A DNA stretch of 64,000 nucleotides from GCA-2720975 sp964467985. GTDB taxonomy: Bacteria; Planctomycetota; UBA1135; GCA-002686595. This document shows, piece by piece, positions 53,416-61,732 of the stretch; the first letter of the stretch is position 1, and the number at the start of each line of letters is the position of its first letter. Both the position numbers and the translations under genes were made by a program. The notes under the pieces were generated by a model, which saw nothing but the letters and a program-made list of their open reading frames with translations, made no database searches and had not been told where the DNA came from. The stretch spans positions 124,001 through 188,000 of the forward strand of contig CAYXTP010000004.1 of assembly GCA_964467985.1 (NCBI GenBank), in the 5' to 3' direction.

Positions 53416-55434
53416 TCAACGGGTGAGGCGCAGGATCAGACCGTCGGTCAGATTGCAGGCTGTCCATTCCCGCTCTCCGGGCCAACGCACATCCACGGCG
53501 ATCACCGTCGTCCCGGCAGCGATTCCAAATCGCAGGGGCCCTAGGGTCTGAGACACAAAGGACCGATTCTCCGAACCGTAGCGCGCCACGCGCCGGCATC
53601 CGTCGTCGCGCGTCACGCGCACGAGAGTCCCGATTGGCTCGTAGGTTCCATTCGGTCCGGTCTGCGTCAAGTGCACTTGCAAGCAGCGGTTGTCGTGCTC
53701 GCTGCGGTTGTATCCCACGTAGCGCTCTTGGGCCACGAGGATGAGATCACTCTTGCCGTCGCTGTCCATGTCGGCTGCGGTGACGGCAAAGATCCGGTCA
53801 TCGGGTTCAGGGCCGGCGGGCAGATCGGGCATCAAGTCCGAAAGGGGCACCCTGTCGAATTTTTGCCCCCCTCGGTTGCGCAACAGCAGGGGCTTGCGCC
53901 CCAGCGCCACCACATCGACGTACCCATCATCATCGACATCGACGCGGACGGTAGCTTCCGTGCCAAGCAGGGTGTCCAGCCCGAGCTGAGCGGTAGCGTC
54001 TTCGAAGACGTCCCCCCTTCTTAGGAACACGCGGTGGAATTTCTTTTGACCGATACTGCTCACCCACAAGTCGAGCGCACCATCTGCATCAATGTCGAAG
54101 ACGGATAGTGTCGTCTTGTCGAAGCCCTCTTGTCGCAGCATGTACTGAGAGGGAAGCTTGAGTCCCAGGGGCTCGCCCGGCTGCACCGTAAACCTCCCAG
54201 ATTGGGGATTGGTCTGAATGCTCAGTTGTTTCTTCGCGACGAAGATCTGATCCTGCCAGCCGTCCCCGTCGACATCACACCAAGCTGAGGCCTGGCCTTC
54301 CCACGAACTCAAGCCATGCAAGCGCGCACGATCGTTGAAACGCCCGCTGTCTGCGAGCCAATCTCCCGTCGCTACCCACAGGCCGTTGGGTGAACGCCTG
54401 TTGGAGAGGGAGAGTTCCTGGCGGCCGTCGTTGTCCACGTCGACCCACTCCAGGCCGCGCCCGCGCGCAAAATCCAGAGGAGTCTTGGACGTGTCCACCT
54501 GCTCGAAGATCGTAGGCTCACCCGTGAACGTGTAGATGCGATTCGCCTTGGGCGCGTCGGGATCCTGCAGAGTGCCGCGGTTGCCCCCGCGCGCGATGAC
54601 CAGTTCGGGCTCGGGAGATCCGAACACCTGCATCCAGGCCACACCGTGCGGATCACTCTTGCGCAGGTCCAAGGTCGGCCCCTGGAATGCTGATGCCCTG
54701 GGACCTACCCAGTACGGCAAGGGTTCGACGCCGCCTGTGCCCTGCTCGATGCGCAGCCAAGCGCTCGGGTAGTCGTGCGTCAGTCGCACTTGACGTGCTG
54801 GCGCGCCGGATTGCAAGAGCAAAGAGACGCCCTGGTCGTCATCGTGAACCGACTCGCCGGGCAGCAACCCCTGCACTTCGGTCTCTTCGTTGCAGAACAA
54901 TTCCAACGAAATCGATTGCCCGTCTTGGGGTGCGACGAGAAACAACGACCAATTGAGACGATGCTCGCACCAGACGTGGATTCCAGGCCCACGGCTCTGG
55001 GCCCCATCGATCAGATCTCGCTCCCAGTTGGCGGTCAGGGAAGTCAGATCGGGTTGCAGGGTCAACCCCGAACGATCGGCACCGCGGGCGTTCGTGATTT
55101 CCAGGCGCGGAGGTCTGTTCTCAAATAACTCGATTTCACCCAGGTGCCAGTTGATGAGCACATCCATGTCTCCGTCGAGATCCATGTCCGTTGCTAACAC
55201 GTCGAACGCGCTGTACCCCCCCACCCGGCGCGACACCGGTTGGGTAACGGCTTCCCCCACAAAGGGTGTCTGAAGGTCGAATGCCAGGGGCGCCAGGGGC
55301 CGTGCAGCAGGTCCTACCAGCGCCCCGTCTGCCGTCCCGCCAGATTCGTCCGGGGAGTCCGCAGCGCCACAGGCCGAGATCAGGAGGAGCATCCAGAACG
55401 CACTCTGGGCCTTCGACCAGGGGGCGCGGATCAT
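53416..55434 (-). CDS. FG-GAP/VCBS repeat lipoprotein with C-terminal ASPIC/UnbV domain
   Basis: About 672 residues from the chosen start. A signal with SACG suggests a lipoprotein. Repeated calcium-binding loops of the FG-GAP kind follow: DMDLDGDMD, DVDNDGRQE, DVDGDGWQD, DIDADGALD, DVDDDGYVD and DMDSDGKSD. The C-terminal region GTLVRVTRDDGCRRVARYGS and VDVRWPGEREW is the ASPIC/UnbV domain. It is an extracellular beta-propeller, perhaps in surface binding or degradation of polymers with the GH99-like neighbour. The frame is open 41 codons upstream, but the ATG at 55434 opens with the signal. Confidence 0.85.
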   Translation of the reverse strand: MIRAPWSKAQSAFWMLLLISACGAADSPDESGGTADGALVGPAARPLAPLAFDLQTPFVGEAVTQPVSRRVGGYSAFDVLATDMDLDGDMDVLINWHLGEIELFENRPPRLEITNARGADRSGLTLQPDLTSLTANWERDLIDGAQSRGPGIHVWCEHRLNWSLFLVAPQDGQSISLELFCNEETEVQGLLPGESVHDDDQGVSLLLQSGAPARQVRLTHDYPSAWLRIEQGTGGVEPLPYWVGPRASAFQGPTLDLRKSDPHGVAWMQVFGSPEPELVIARGGNRGTLQDPDAPKANRIYTFTGEPTIFEQVDTSKTPLDFARGRGLEWVDVDNDGRQELSLSNRRSPNGLWVATGDWLADSGRFNDRARLHGLSSWEGQASAWCDVDGDGWQDQIFVAKKQLSIQTNPQSGRFTVQPGEPLGLKLPSQYMLRQEGFDKTTLSVFDIDADGALDLWVSSIGQKKFHRVFLRRGDVFEDATAQLGLDTLLGTEATVRVDVDDDGYVDVVALGRKPLLLRNRGGQKFDRVPLSDLMPDLPAGPEPDDRIFAVTAADMDSDGKSDLILVAQERYVGYNRSEHDNRCLQVHLTQTGPNGTYEPIGTLVRVTRDDGCRRVARYGSENRSFVSQTLGPLRFGIAAGTTVIAVDVRWPGEREWTACNLTDGLILRLTR

Positions 55435-55622
55435 GGTTGCACGGGGACGGGCATGGCTGCTAGAAATCCTGCCAAACCCATCTTGGAGTGGCAACGCCAT
55501 GGAACTTCGCCAGCGAATCGCGCTCGGCCGCCGGCTCCTTGATCGCGGCAGTTCCATCGAATCTCACAAGGCGTGTAGGACACCAACCAGATCGCACACT
55601 ATGCGCCGAGGTTCCGTCGGCC

Positions 55623-56009
55623 CTAGACCCTGGCCACGCAATCGATCTCGACCTTGGCATCCTTGGGCAGGCGCGAGACTTCAACACAGGCGCGGGCGGG
55701 TGGGATTTCACCCTCGAAGGCTCGCGCGTAGACCTCGTTGACGGCGCCGAAGTCTTCGAGGTCTGTCAAATAGACGTTGCACTTCAGAACCCGGTCCATG
55801 CCTGATCCCGCGGCCTGCAGCACCGCACTCAAATTGGCCAATGCCACCCTTGCCTGTTCAGCTGCTGTGCTTCCCTGCAACTCACCGCTTAGGGGATCCA
55901 GCGCGACTTGCCCAGAGCAATGCACGAGCCCGGCGGCAACGATGGCTTGACTGTAGGAACCGATCGCGGCCGGAGCTGCAGCGGTTTGGACGGGACGACG
56001 ATCAGTCAT
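55623..56009 (-). CDS. ridA: RidA-family enamine/imine deaminase
   Basis: A 128-residue protein: GSYSQAIVAAGLVHCSGQVALDP, VLKCNVYLTDLEDFGAVNEVY and PPARACVEVSRLPKDAKVEID, the YjgF/RidA signature with the catalytic Arg in PPAR. RidA hydrolyses reactive enamines and imines released by PLP enzymes such as threonine dehydratase. The ATG at 56009 is inside a longer frame whose first 94 codons lie antisense-like within coaD sequence, so the short form is correct. It overlaps the coaD stop by eight bases. Confidence 0.93.
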   Translation of the reverse strand: MTDRRPVQTAAAPAAIGSYSQAIVAAGLVHCSGQVALDPLSGELQGSTAAEQARVALANLSAVLQAAGSGMDRVLKCNVYLTDLEDFGAVNEVYARAFEGEIPPARACVEVSRLPKDAKVEIDCVARV

Positions 56010-56502
56010 GACTCTTGGACTCGGGAAAGCGCTTGTGCAGAGCTCGCAACACAGGGCCCGGCACAAAAGTGGATGCATCTCCGCCCAAGCGCGCGATCTG
56101 ACGCACCAGCGTGCTACTGATGTGGGCCGTTTCGGAAGCGGGAAGCAAGAAGACGGTCTCGATCTCCGGCGCCATGGCTCGGTTGCTGAGGGCCATGGGA
56201 CGCTCGTACTCCAAGTCGATCGTGCCGCGCAGTCCACGCAGGAGGACCTGCGCCCCCAAACTGCGACAGCCATCGACTGCCAAGCCCTCAAAGGTGGTCA
56301 CGTGTACGCTGTCCAGACCGGCCAGGCTCTCCTCGATCAGGGCGACACGCTCGTGCACGTCGAACAGGCCGTCCTTGGTGGGATGCTGGGCCACGGCCAC
56401 CGTGAGTTCGGCGAAGAGGCCGCGGGCCCGACGCACGAGGTCCAGATGACCCAGCGTGAAGGGATCAAAGGTGCCCGGGAAGACAGCTGACTGGAGACTC
56501 AT
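56002..56502 (-). CDS. coaD: Phosphopantetheine adenylyltransferase CoaD
   Basis: A 166-residue enzyme: FPGTFDPFTLGHLDLV (8-23, with TLGH as the nucleotidyltransferase HxGH-type motif), LLRGLRG, and ISSTLVRQIARLGGD (the ISSTxVR motif). It adenylates 4'-phosphopantetheine in the fourth step of coenzyme A synthesis. The frame extends 19 codons upstream, but Met at 56502 matches the family N-terminus and is preceded by a -10-like TAGGAT seven bases away. It is divergent from comEC and coupled to ridA. Confidence 0.95.
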   Translation of the reverse strand: MSLQSAVFPGTFDPFTLGHLDLVRRARGLFAELTVAVAQHPTKDGLFDVHERVALIEESLAGLDSVHVTTFEGLAVDGCRSLGAQVLLRGLRGTIDLEYERPMALSNRAMAPEIETVFLLPASETAHISSTLVRQIARLGGDASTFVPGPVLRALHKRFPESKSHD

Positions 56503-56509
56503 GCGGGCC

Positions 56510-56515
56510 ATCCTA
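56510..56515 (-). promoter_or_regulatory. Probable -10 element (TAGGAT) for leaderless coaD
   Basis: On the minus strand TAGGAT ends seven bases before the ATG at 56502. It also supports the shorter CoaD start. Confidence 0.5.
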
Positions 56516-56587
56516 GCCCAGCGTCGCTGAAGAAGACATGCAACGCCTTGAGCCGTCACCCTCCAGCCGGCCCCGCGTCAGGTAGAC

Positions 56588-58939
56588 GTGCTGCCAGCCC
56601 CTTCACGTTCCTCGAGCGAGTCTCAGGCCCCTCCTCCCACGCGACCGTTCTTCTACCTGGCACTCGCCTGTGCGGCCGGGTCGGGAGCTGGCTGGACGGA
56701 CAACACCCTGGTGCGAATCGCTAGCCTGGCCGGCTTGGTGGCAGTGGCTCTCTACGCGCCCATCGTCGCACGCGCGGGCCTGCGCCCGGGCTGGTTGCTG
56801 GTCATCGGTCTGTGTTGCACCCTGCGTTGTGAGTTACTCCGCGGGGCAAACGCACTGCCCACCGGATCGTCAGGCCGCTGGGTCTCGAGCGACCGGTCAG
56901 CCCCAGCCGCGGGTGGGCAACAACACGGGCACTTGGGCTGGCCTACCGACCGCTGGGAGTGCCTGGCTTATTCAGTTTCCGATGGCGAAGGACTGCTGCG
57001 ACTCAGTTCGGGAACGGAACTGCGATCCGCGGCCCTGCCCGGCGAAGAAGCTCGCGTGCACAACGTGTTGTTTCAGGTGGATGAACTGGCGCGTAACGCA
57101 CCCGCCGCAGCGGCTGTCCAGGTTCCAGGTGCACGCTCTCTCGCCCGCTTGCGTCAGAGCATTGGCCGACGGCTGCGTGCAGCCGAGGACGCCCTCAGTC
57201 CATCGAGCCCACAGCGGGGATTGCTGCCCGCGCTCATCGTGGGTGACCGCGAGGGATTGAGTCCGGCAACCAAGGACCTCTTTACGCGTACCGGAACCCG
57301 GCATCTACTCGCGCTATCTGGGCTCCACGTGGGCTTGATGGCCTGGTGGATCGTCTGGCCCTTGGGCGGTTGGCTGGCAACCCTTTGGAGCCGTTGGGTC
57401 GGGACTCGGGTTGCGGGCTTCCGCCGACTCCCTAGGGCTCAACTTGCTCCGGACGCCTTGCGCGCCTTGCTGGTACTGACGCTCGTCCCCCTCGGCGGCG
57501 GGGGAGCTCCGATCTGGCGCGCGGCCGTGGCCCTGGCACTGGCGGCCCTGGCCAAGATCTTGCCCGCCCCTGGCTCGCAGGCTGGGAAGCAACCCCGCGG
57601 TCGCCCTGCCGATGGACTCTCCCTGTGGGGAATGGCCCTCTGCCTTGAACTCTTCATCGCTCCCGGCTCGATCGCGGAGCTGGGCTTGCAGCTCTCCTAC
57701 CTGGCCACGCTCGGATTGATTCTGGGTCTGCCCGCGCTGGGAACGACCTGCCCCCTGCGCCTGCGCGAGGCGGACGGATTGGGACGTGCACGCTCTCCAT
57801 GGTTGCGGGCACCGCTCCAGCGCCTGTTGGACTGGACCTGGCTAGCCGGCGCGACTTCGGTCCTGGCCGTGGTGGTCACCCTGCCAGTGATCTGGTGCCA
57901 GTTTGGGTACATCGCTCTGGTGGGAGTCATCGCCACGCCCTTGGTCATGCTGCCCTTGATGGGACTGCTCGCTGCAGGCTGGGCGCAAGTCTGCCTGCCC
58001 GGATGGCTGCCGCCCAACCTGCTCCATCTTCCTGGTCGCCTGCTGATCGATCTGCTCGAACTCTGTGACCAGCTGCCTGGAACTCCCTGGCCCCTGCCCC
58101 CGCGCCCGTGGCCGTGGATTGTGGCGCTCACCGTTCTATCGTTTCTGTTGCTGACGCGCAGACCCGGACCGCGGCCGCGTACTTGGATTCTCACCCTCGG
58201 CCTCTACGCCCTGCTCATGCGACCGGCGGGCGCCGACAGTCAGGGGGCCCCGGAGTTGGTGCTGCTGGATGTGGGGCATGGCACTGCCGCTCTGCTGCGG
58301 GTGCCCGGCGAAGGAGTGTGGCTCTTCGATGCAGGGTCCAAGGACCGCGTCGGTGTGGCGACCGCCGTAGGAGAGCAGTTGCGTCGCTGGCAAACGCGGG
58401 AGCTTGCCGTAGTCGTGAGTCACCGTGACCGGGACCACTCATCAGCCATGCCTTGGATTCTAGAGCGCTGGCCCGCACGGCTGGCTGCCGGGGCCCTTGA
58501 AGCCACGGCAGGCTGGACGGGTTCGGCGATCGACCTGGAACGGGGTCGCGTGCAGCTGCCAACGCGCGGTCTGCTGGAGCTGTACCTGCTGCGCGGCACG
58601 GCGGCCGAAGGCAACGAGGGTTCGCGTTGTTTGGAGGTGCGCCTGGGGTCCTGGTCGGCCCTCCTGACGGGGGATGCGGAGCAGGATGGACTGGCTGGAC
58701 TGCTACAGGGAGACCTCTTGCGCGGGCCCTACGACCTGCTCCTGCTGCCCCACCACGGATCCCAGACGCCCCATCTGCAGGCCTTGTTGGAGCGCTGCAC
58801 CCCCAGGCGCATCTGGGTCAGCTGTGGGGCGCCCGCAGCCCTGGGTCCGGAGCTCACCAGGAGGGGTCTGAATTGGACCTCGACCCGCCTTGAGGGGGGC
58901 CTCAGAACCCATCTGGAAGAGCATCTCAGTTTGGATTAG
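56588..58939 (+). CDS. comEC: ComEC/Rec2 DNA-uptake channel protein
   Basis: A 783-residue protein. N-terminal membrane helices and an OB-like extracytoplasmic part precede the competence domain (about 215-525) with RHLLALSGLHVGLMAWW, the family hallmark. The C-terminal metallo-beta-lactamase-like domain (about 555-783) has LLDVGHGTAALLR, SHRDRDHSSAM, LLTGDAEQDG and LPHHGSQTPH. ComEC moves single-stranded DNA into the cytoplasm during natural transformation. The start is a GTG without a clear ribosome site. No other competence gene is in the window, although the secretins could in principle serve as an outer-membrane DNA pore. Confidence 0.93.
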   Translation: MLPAPSRSSSESQAPPPTRPFFYLALACAAGSGAGWTDNTLVRIASLAGLVAVALYAPIVARAGLRPGWLLVIGLCCTLRCELLRGANALPTGSSGRWVSSDRSAPAAGGQQHGHLGWPTDRWECLAYSVSDGEGLLRLSSGTELRSAALPGEEARVHNVLFQVDELARNAPAAAAVQVPGARSLARLRQSIGRRLRAAEDALSPSSPQRGLLPALIVGDREGLSPATKDLFTRTGTRHLLALSGLHVGLMAWWIVWPLGGWLATLWSRWVGTRVAGFRRLPRAQLAPDALRALLVLTLVPLGGGGAPIWRAAVALALAALAKILPAPGSQAGKQPRGRPADGLSLWGMALCLELFIAPGSIAELGLQLSYLATLGLILGLPALGTTCPLRLREADGLGRARSPWLRAPLQRLLDWTWLAGATSVLAVVVTLPVIWCQFGYIALVGVIATPLVMLPLMGLLAAGWAQVCLPGWLPPNLLHLPGRLLIDLLELCDQLPGTPWPLPPRPWPWIVALTVLSFLLLTRRPGPRPRTWILTLGLYALLMRPAGADSQGAPELVLLDVGHGTAALLRVPGEGVWLFDAGSKDRVGVATAVGEQLRRWQTRELAVVVSHRDRDHSSAMPWILERWPARLAAGALEATAGWTGSAIDLERGRVQLPTRGLLELYLLRGTAAEGNEGSRCLEVRLGSWSALLTGDAEQDGLAGLLQGDLLRGPYDLLLLPHHGSQTPHLQALLERCTPRRIWVSCGAPAALGPELTRRGLNWTSTRLEGGLRTHLEEHLSLD

Positions 58940-58984
58940 GTCTAGGGATAGTGACTTGCCGTCCGCGCACCGATACTTCATCCC

Positions 58985-60337
58985 ATGCTGCAACTCCCTG
59001 CTCTGCTCCTCGCTCTCGCTCCCATCCAAAACACCGCCTCCATTCAAGACTCCGTAGCGATCCAAGACCCCGCTGCCAATCGAGATCCAGAGGCTCAGGA
59101 CGTCTCCCAGGAACGACCTCAACACCGAATTCTGTTCTGTCGCGGAGGCGCGGTCATCCGCGGTCTGACGCGACCCCTCGGTGCGCAGGGCGCATGGCAG
59201 GTGCGCCGTAACGGAAAGTGGACACACGTGCCCGCCGGGCTGGTCCTCTCCACCGAGATGGAGAAGGACTCCGAGAAAGAGTACGCACGTCAACTCAAAG
59301 CCGTGCGCAAACTCGCGCAAGCCAAGCGTCCGCAGGCACTGGCCGCAGCCGCCGCTTGGGCCCTCGAACACGGACTGCTCAAGGAGGGGGTCAAGGAACT
59401 GGACGCCCTGCTCGCCGAGCACGCGGATCTGCAAGCGGCACGAGAGGCGATGTGTGCCCACGCCAGCCGCTTTCCGGTGCCTCCTCTGGACACGGACAAG
59501 TCCGGCGAGAGCCTGATTGCCTCCCTGGACAAGCTCTTCGCTTGGGGCAGCACGATGGGTCCCGCGCTGCAAGAACTGACGGTCGTGGAAATGGCCAAGG
59601 TGCGCGACCGCAAGGCACTGCTGGAAGGACTGACGGGTGAGTTGGGTGCGCGCGACTCCAAACGTCGCGGTATGGCTTCACTCAGTCTGCGTCGGCTCTT
59701 CCCGGGCAAGAGTCCCCGAGCCTTGATCTTGCACGCCACCCTGGATCCCAGCCGGGACGTGCGCTCCAGCTCCGCCCGCACCCTGGGCGCGGCCCATGAT
59801 TCGGGCGTCATCGTGCCCCTGGTCAAGACCCTCGACAGCACACATCCGACCCTGCGCGAGCGCTCCGCTGAAGCCCTTGGCAACATGGCCTACCCCGCTG
59901 CGGTGGAGCCCCTCGTGCAGCGACTTCGAGCCGTGTCTCAACCGGGTGCGGCCGCAGCCGCCGGGGGCTCCCGCCCGCCGCACTCCAACATCTACGTGGG
60001 CACGCAAATGGCCTACCTGCAGGACTTCGACGTGGAAGTCGCCATGGGCAGTTCTATCGCCGACCCGATCGTCAATGTGCTGACTTCGGGCTCGGTGTTG
60101 GATGTGGGCGTGCTGAGCGTGGTGCAGGTTCACTTCGCCAGGGAGACACGGGCCATCCGTGGCGCTCTGGGGAAATTGACCGCTGCCGACCCGGGCAACT
60201 CCAACCGCGCTTGGTTGCGCTGGTGGGAAAAAAACAGCGAAGATTGGAGAGCGAGTCGGTTCCTGGATACCCCGGGATCCGCTGTGGGCTCAGCCAAGGG
60301 TGGTACCTCAGCCAACGCAACGACGGGCGGAAAGTAG
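58985..60337 (+). CDS. Secreted HEAT-repeat protein carrying a secretin-derived segment
   Basis: A 450-residue protein with a short signal (1-18), a region with paralogues in planctomycete secreted proteins, and HEAT repeats at about 225-320 (SSARTLGAAHDSGVIVPLVK, RSAEALGNMAYPAAVEPLVQ). Residues about 341-372 (AYLQDFDVEVA..SIADPIV..G.VLDV) align with the C-terminal secretin domain of the two secretins in this window (20 of 32 identical to copy 1 by eye), with nothing else of the pore present. The C-terminus is Gly/Ser/Thr-rich. I infer a periplasmic helper that mimics a secretin strand surface. The start is 45 bases after the comEC stop. Confidence 0.82.
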   Translation: MLQLPALLLALAPIQNTASIQDSVAIQDPAANRDPEAQDVSQERPQHRILFCRGGAVIRGLTRPLGAQGAWQVRRNGKWTHVPAGLVLSTEMEKDSEKEYARQLKAVRKLAQAKRPQALAAAAAWALEHGLLKEGVKELDALLAEHADLQAAREAMCAHASRFPVPPLDTDKSGESLIASLDKLFAWGSTMGPALQELTVVEMAKVRDRKALLEGLTGELGARDSKRRGMASLSLRRLFPGKSPRALILHATLDPSRDVRSSSARTLGAAHDSGVIVPLVKTLDSTHPTLRERSAEALGNMAYPAAVEPLVQRLRAVSQPGAAAAAGGSRPPHSNIYVGTQMAYLQDFDVEVAMGSSIADPIVNVLTSGSVLDVGVLSVVQVHFARETRAIRGALGKLTAADPGNSNRAWLRWWEKNSEDWRASRFLDTPGSAVGSAKGGTSANATTGGK

Positions 60338-60502
60338 CCCTCGAAAATGGGCCGGGGTACGACATCTGTTCCCCCCACGTAAAGGCCCCGAATGAATCTG
60401 GATGGGCGCGGGCAATGGTGCCGATGAGTCCATATCGCGGCCCCGGGCAGTGTACCCTTGTCCTAGGTTACCCCCGGACAGGTCTGCGGCCTGCTGCCAT
60501 CC

Positions 60503-61666
60503 ATGATTCTGCACACTCCCCTCCTTCTGGCTTGCTTGCTCGTCTCACAAGACGAGCCACAGAAAGCGAGCGTGGTGCAGGATCAGCTCGCCATCCACGC
60601 CCTGCGCAGCGTTTCCCCGCAGACGTGGAATTTCATGCTGCCTGCGCAAGCCTGGCGGCCCCTCGTCTCTCCGCTGGTGCTGGATGGAACTGAGTTCGCC
60701 GTTCAACTCGACGGCCCCGATCTGCTGCACTTGGACACGGACGCCGACGGGCACCCCGACCTGCGCGTCTTGCCTCAACATCCATTCGTCCGACTGAAGT
60801 CCGCAACGGGCGGCAGCCACATGGTGCGACTGCGTCGCAGTGGGGATGCATGGGAGTGGGCCAACGGGACGGTCATGTCGGGACGCGTCGAGGGTTCCCG
60901 CTTGCAGATTATCGACTTGAACGGTGACGGTCGATTCGACGGATTTGGTCAAGACGCCATGGTCGTGGGCGAGAAGCGAGGCGCTAGTTACCTCTCGCGA
61001 GTGACCTCCATTTCCGATCGCCTCTTTCACCTGTCGGTGACGGCCTCCGGAGAACGCGTTTCAACTCGCCCCTACGCCGGGCCGACAGCGCAGCTCAACG
61101 TCACCAGCGATTTCAACTCGCGGGGCACTCTCGAGTACGCCGTCTTTTCCAGTGGCGAGTCGTCCTTCGAATTGTCGGATGCCACAGAGGGGCTGAGGGT
61201 CCCGGCAGGGTCCTACCGCTTCATCGCCGGCCGAGTCGCAAAGGGCCGAGAGTCGGCGCGCATGGTGGGTGGAGGCATGGCGCCAATCGTCTTGGCAGCC
61301 GACCAGACCCATCAACTTGCTTGGGGAGGTCCCCTGAATGCCCGCTTCCGCTGCGCTGTGCACGACGGAGAATTGACTGTCTTCAGCAACTTGCGTTTTA
61401 CTGGCGTTGGCGGCGAGGAGTACTTCGCTTTCTCTCCGGATGCTCGCCCCCCCACGATCCGAGTCCTGGATGCTTCCACGGGCAAGGTCGTGCAATACGG
61501 CCACATGGGTGGCTGCTGCGGTGGGGGTTTCAGCGCCTACGTGGCACGCGTGCCCTCCTCTGTGAGTCTCGAAGTACAGCTCGTTCACAAACGCAGTCTG
61601 TTCGAAACGATCCGCGGACGGGTCTTGCCCGCGCGCGTGGCTCAGAGCGACAAGACGCCGCACTGA
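60503..61666 (+). CDS. Secreted protein of unknown function with calcium-type loops
   Basis: A 387-residue protein with a short N-terminal signal (1-15). Two acidic loops, DTDADGHPDLRV and DLNGDGRFDGFG, have the DxDxDG pattern of EF-hand or dockerin-like calcium sites. The middle and C-terminal parts are beta-rich (NARFRCAVHDGELTVFSNLRF, TIRVLDASTGKV), followed by an unusual GHMGGCCGGGF. I do not recognise a family. It lies 165 bases downstream of the HEAT protein, and its stop is 66 bases from the convergent aldehyde dehydrogenase. Confidence 0.78.
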   Translation: MILHTPLLLACLLVSQDEPQKASVVQDQLAIHALRSVSPQTWNFMLPAQAWRPLVSPLVLDGTEFAVQLDGPDLLHLDTDADGHPDLRVLPQHPFVRLKSATGGSHMVRLRRSGDAWEWANGTVMSGRVEGSRLQIIDLNGDGRFDGFGQDAMVVGEKRGASYLSRVTSISDRLFHLSVTASGERVSTRPYAGPTAQLNVTSDFNSRGTLEYAVFSSGESSFELSDATEGLRVPAGSYRFIAGRVAKGRESARMVGGGMAPIVLAADQTHQLAWGGPLNARFRCAVHDGELTVFSNLRFTGVGGEEYFAFSPDARPPTIRVLDASTGKVVQYGHMGGCCGGGFSAYVARVPSSVSLEVQLVHKRSLFETIRGRVLPARVAQSDKTPH

Positions 61667-61732
61667 CACGGGAAGGCTGACGCAACGAGCTCGGCGAGTC
61701 CTATCCCTGCTGCTTGCGCCTGGAAGCGCGAC

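Noticed and set aside
56010..56291. N-terminal extension of RidA
   Set aside because: It lies within coaD in another frame, and the RidA family begins just before GSYSQA.
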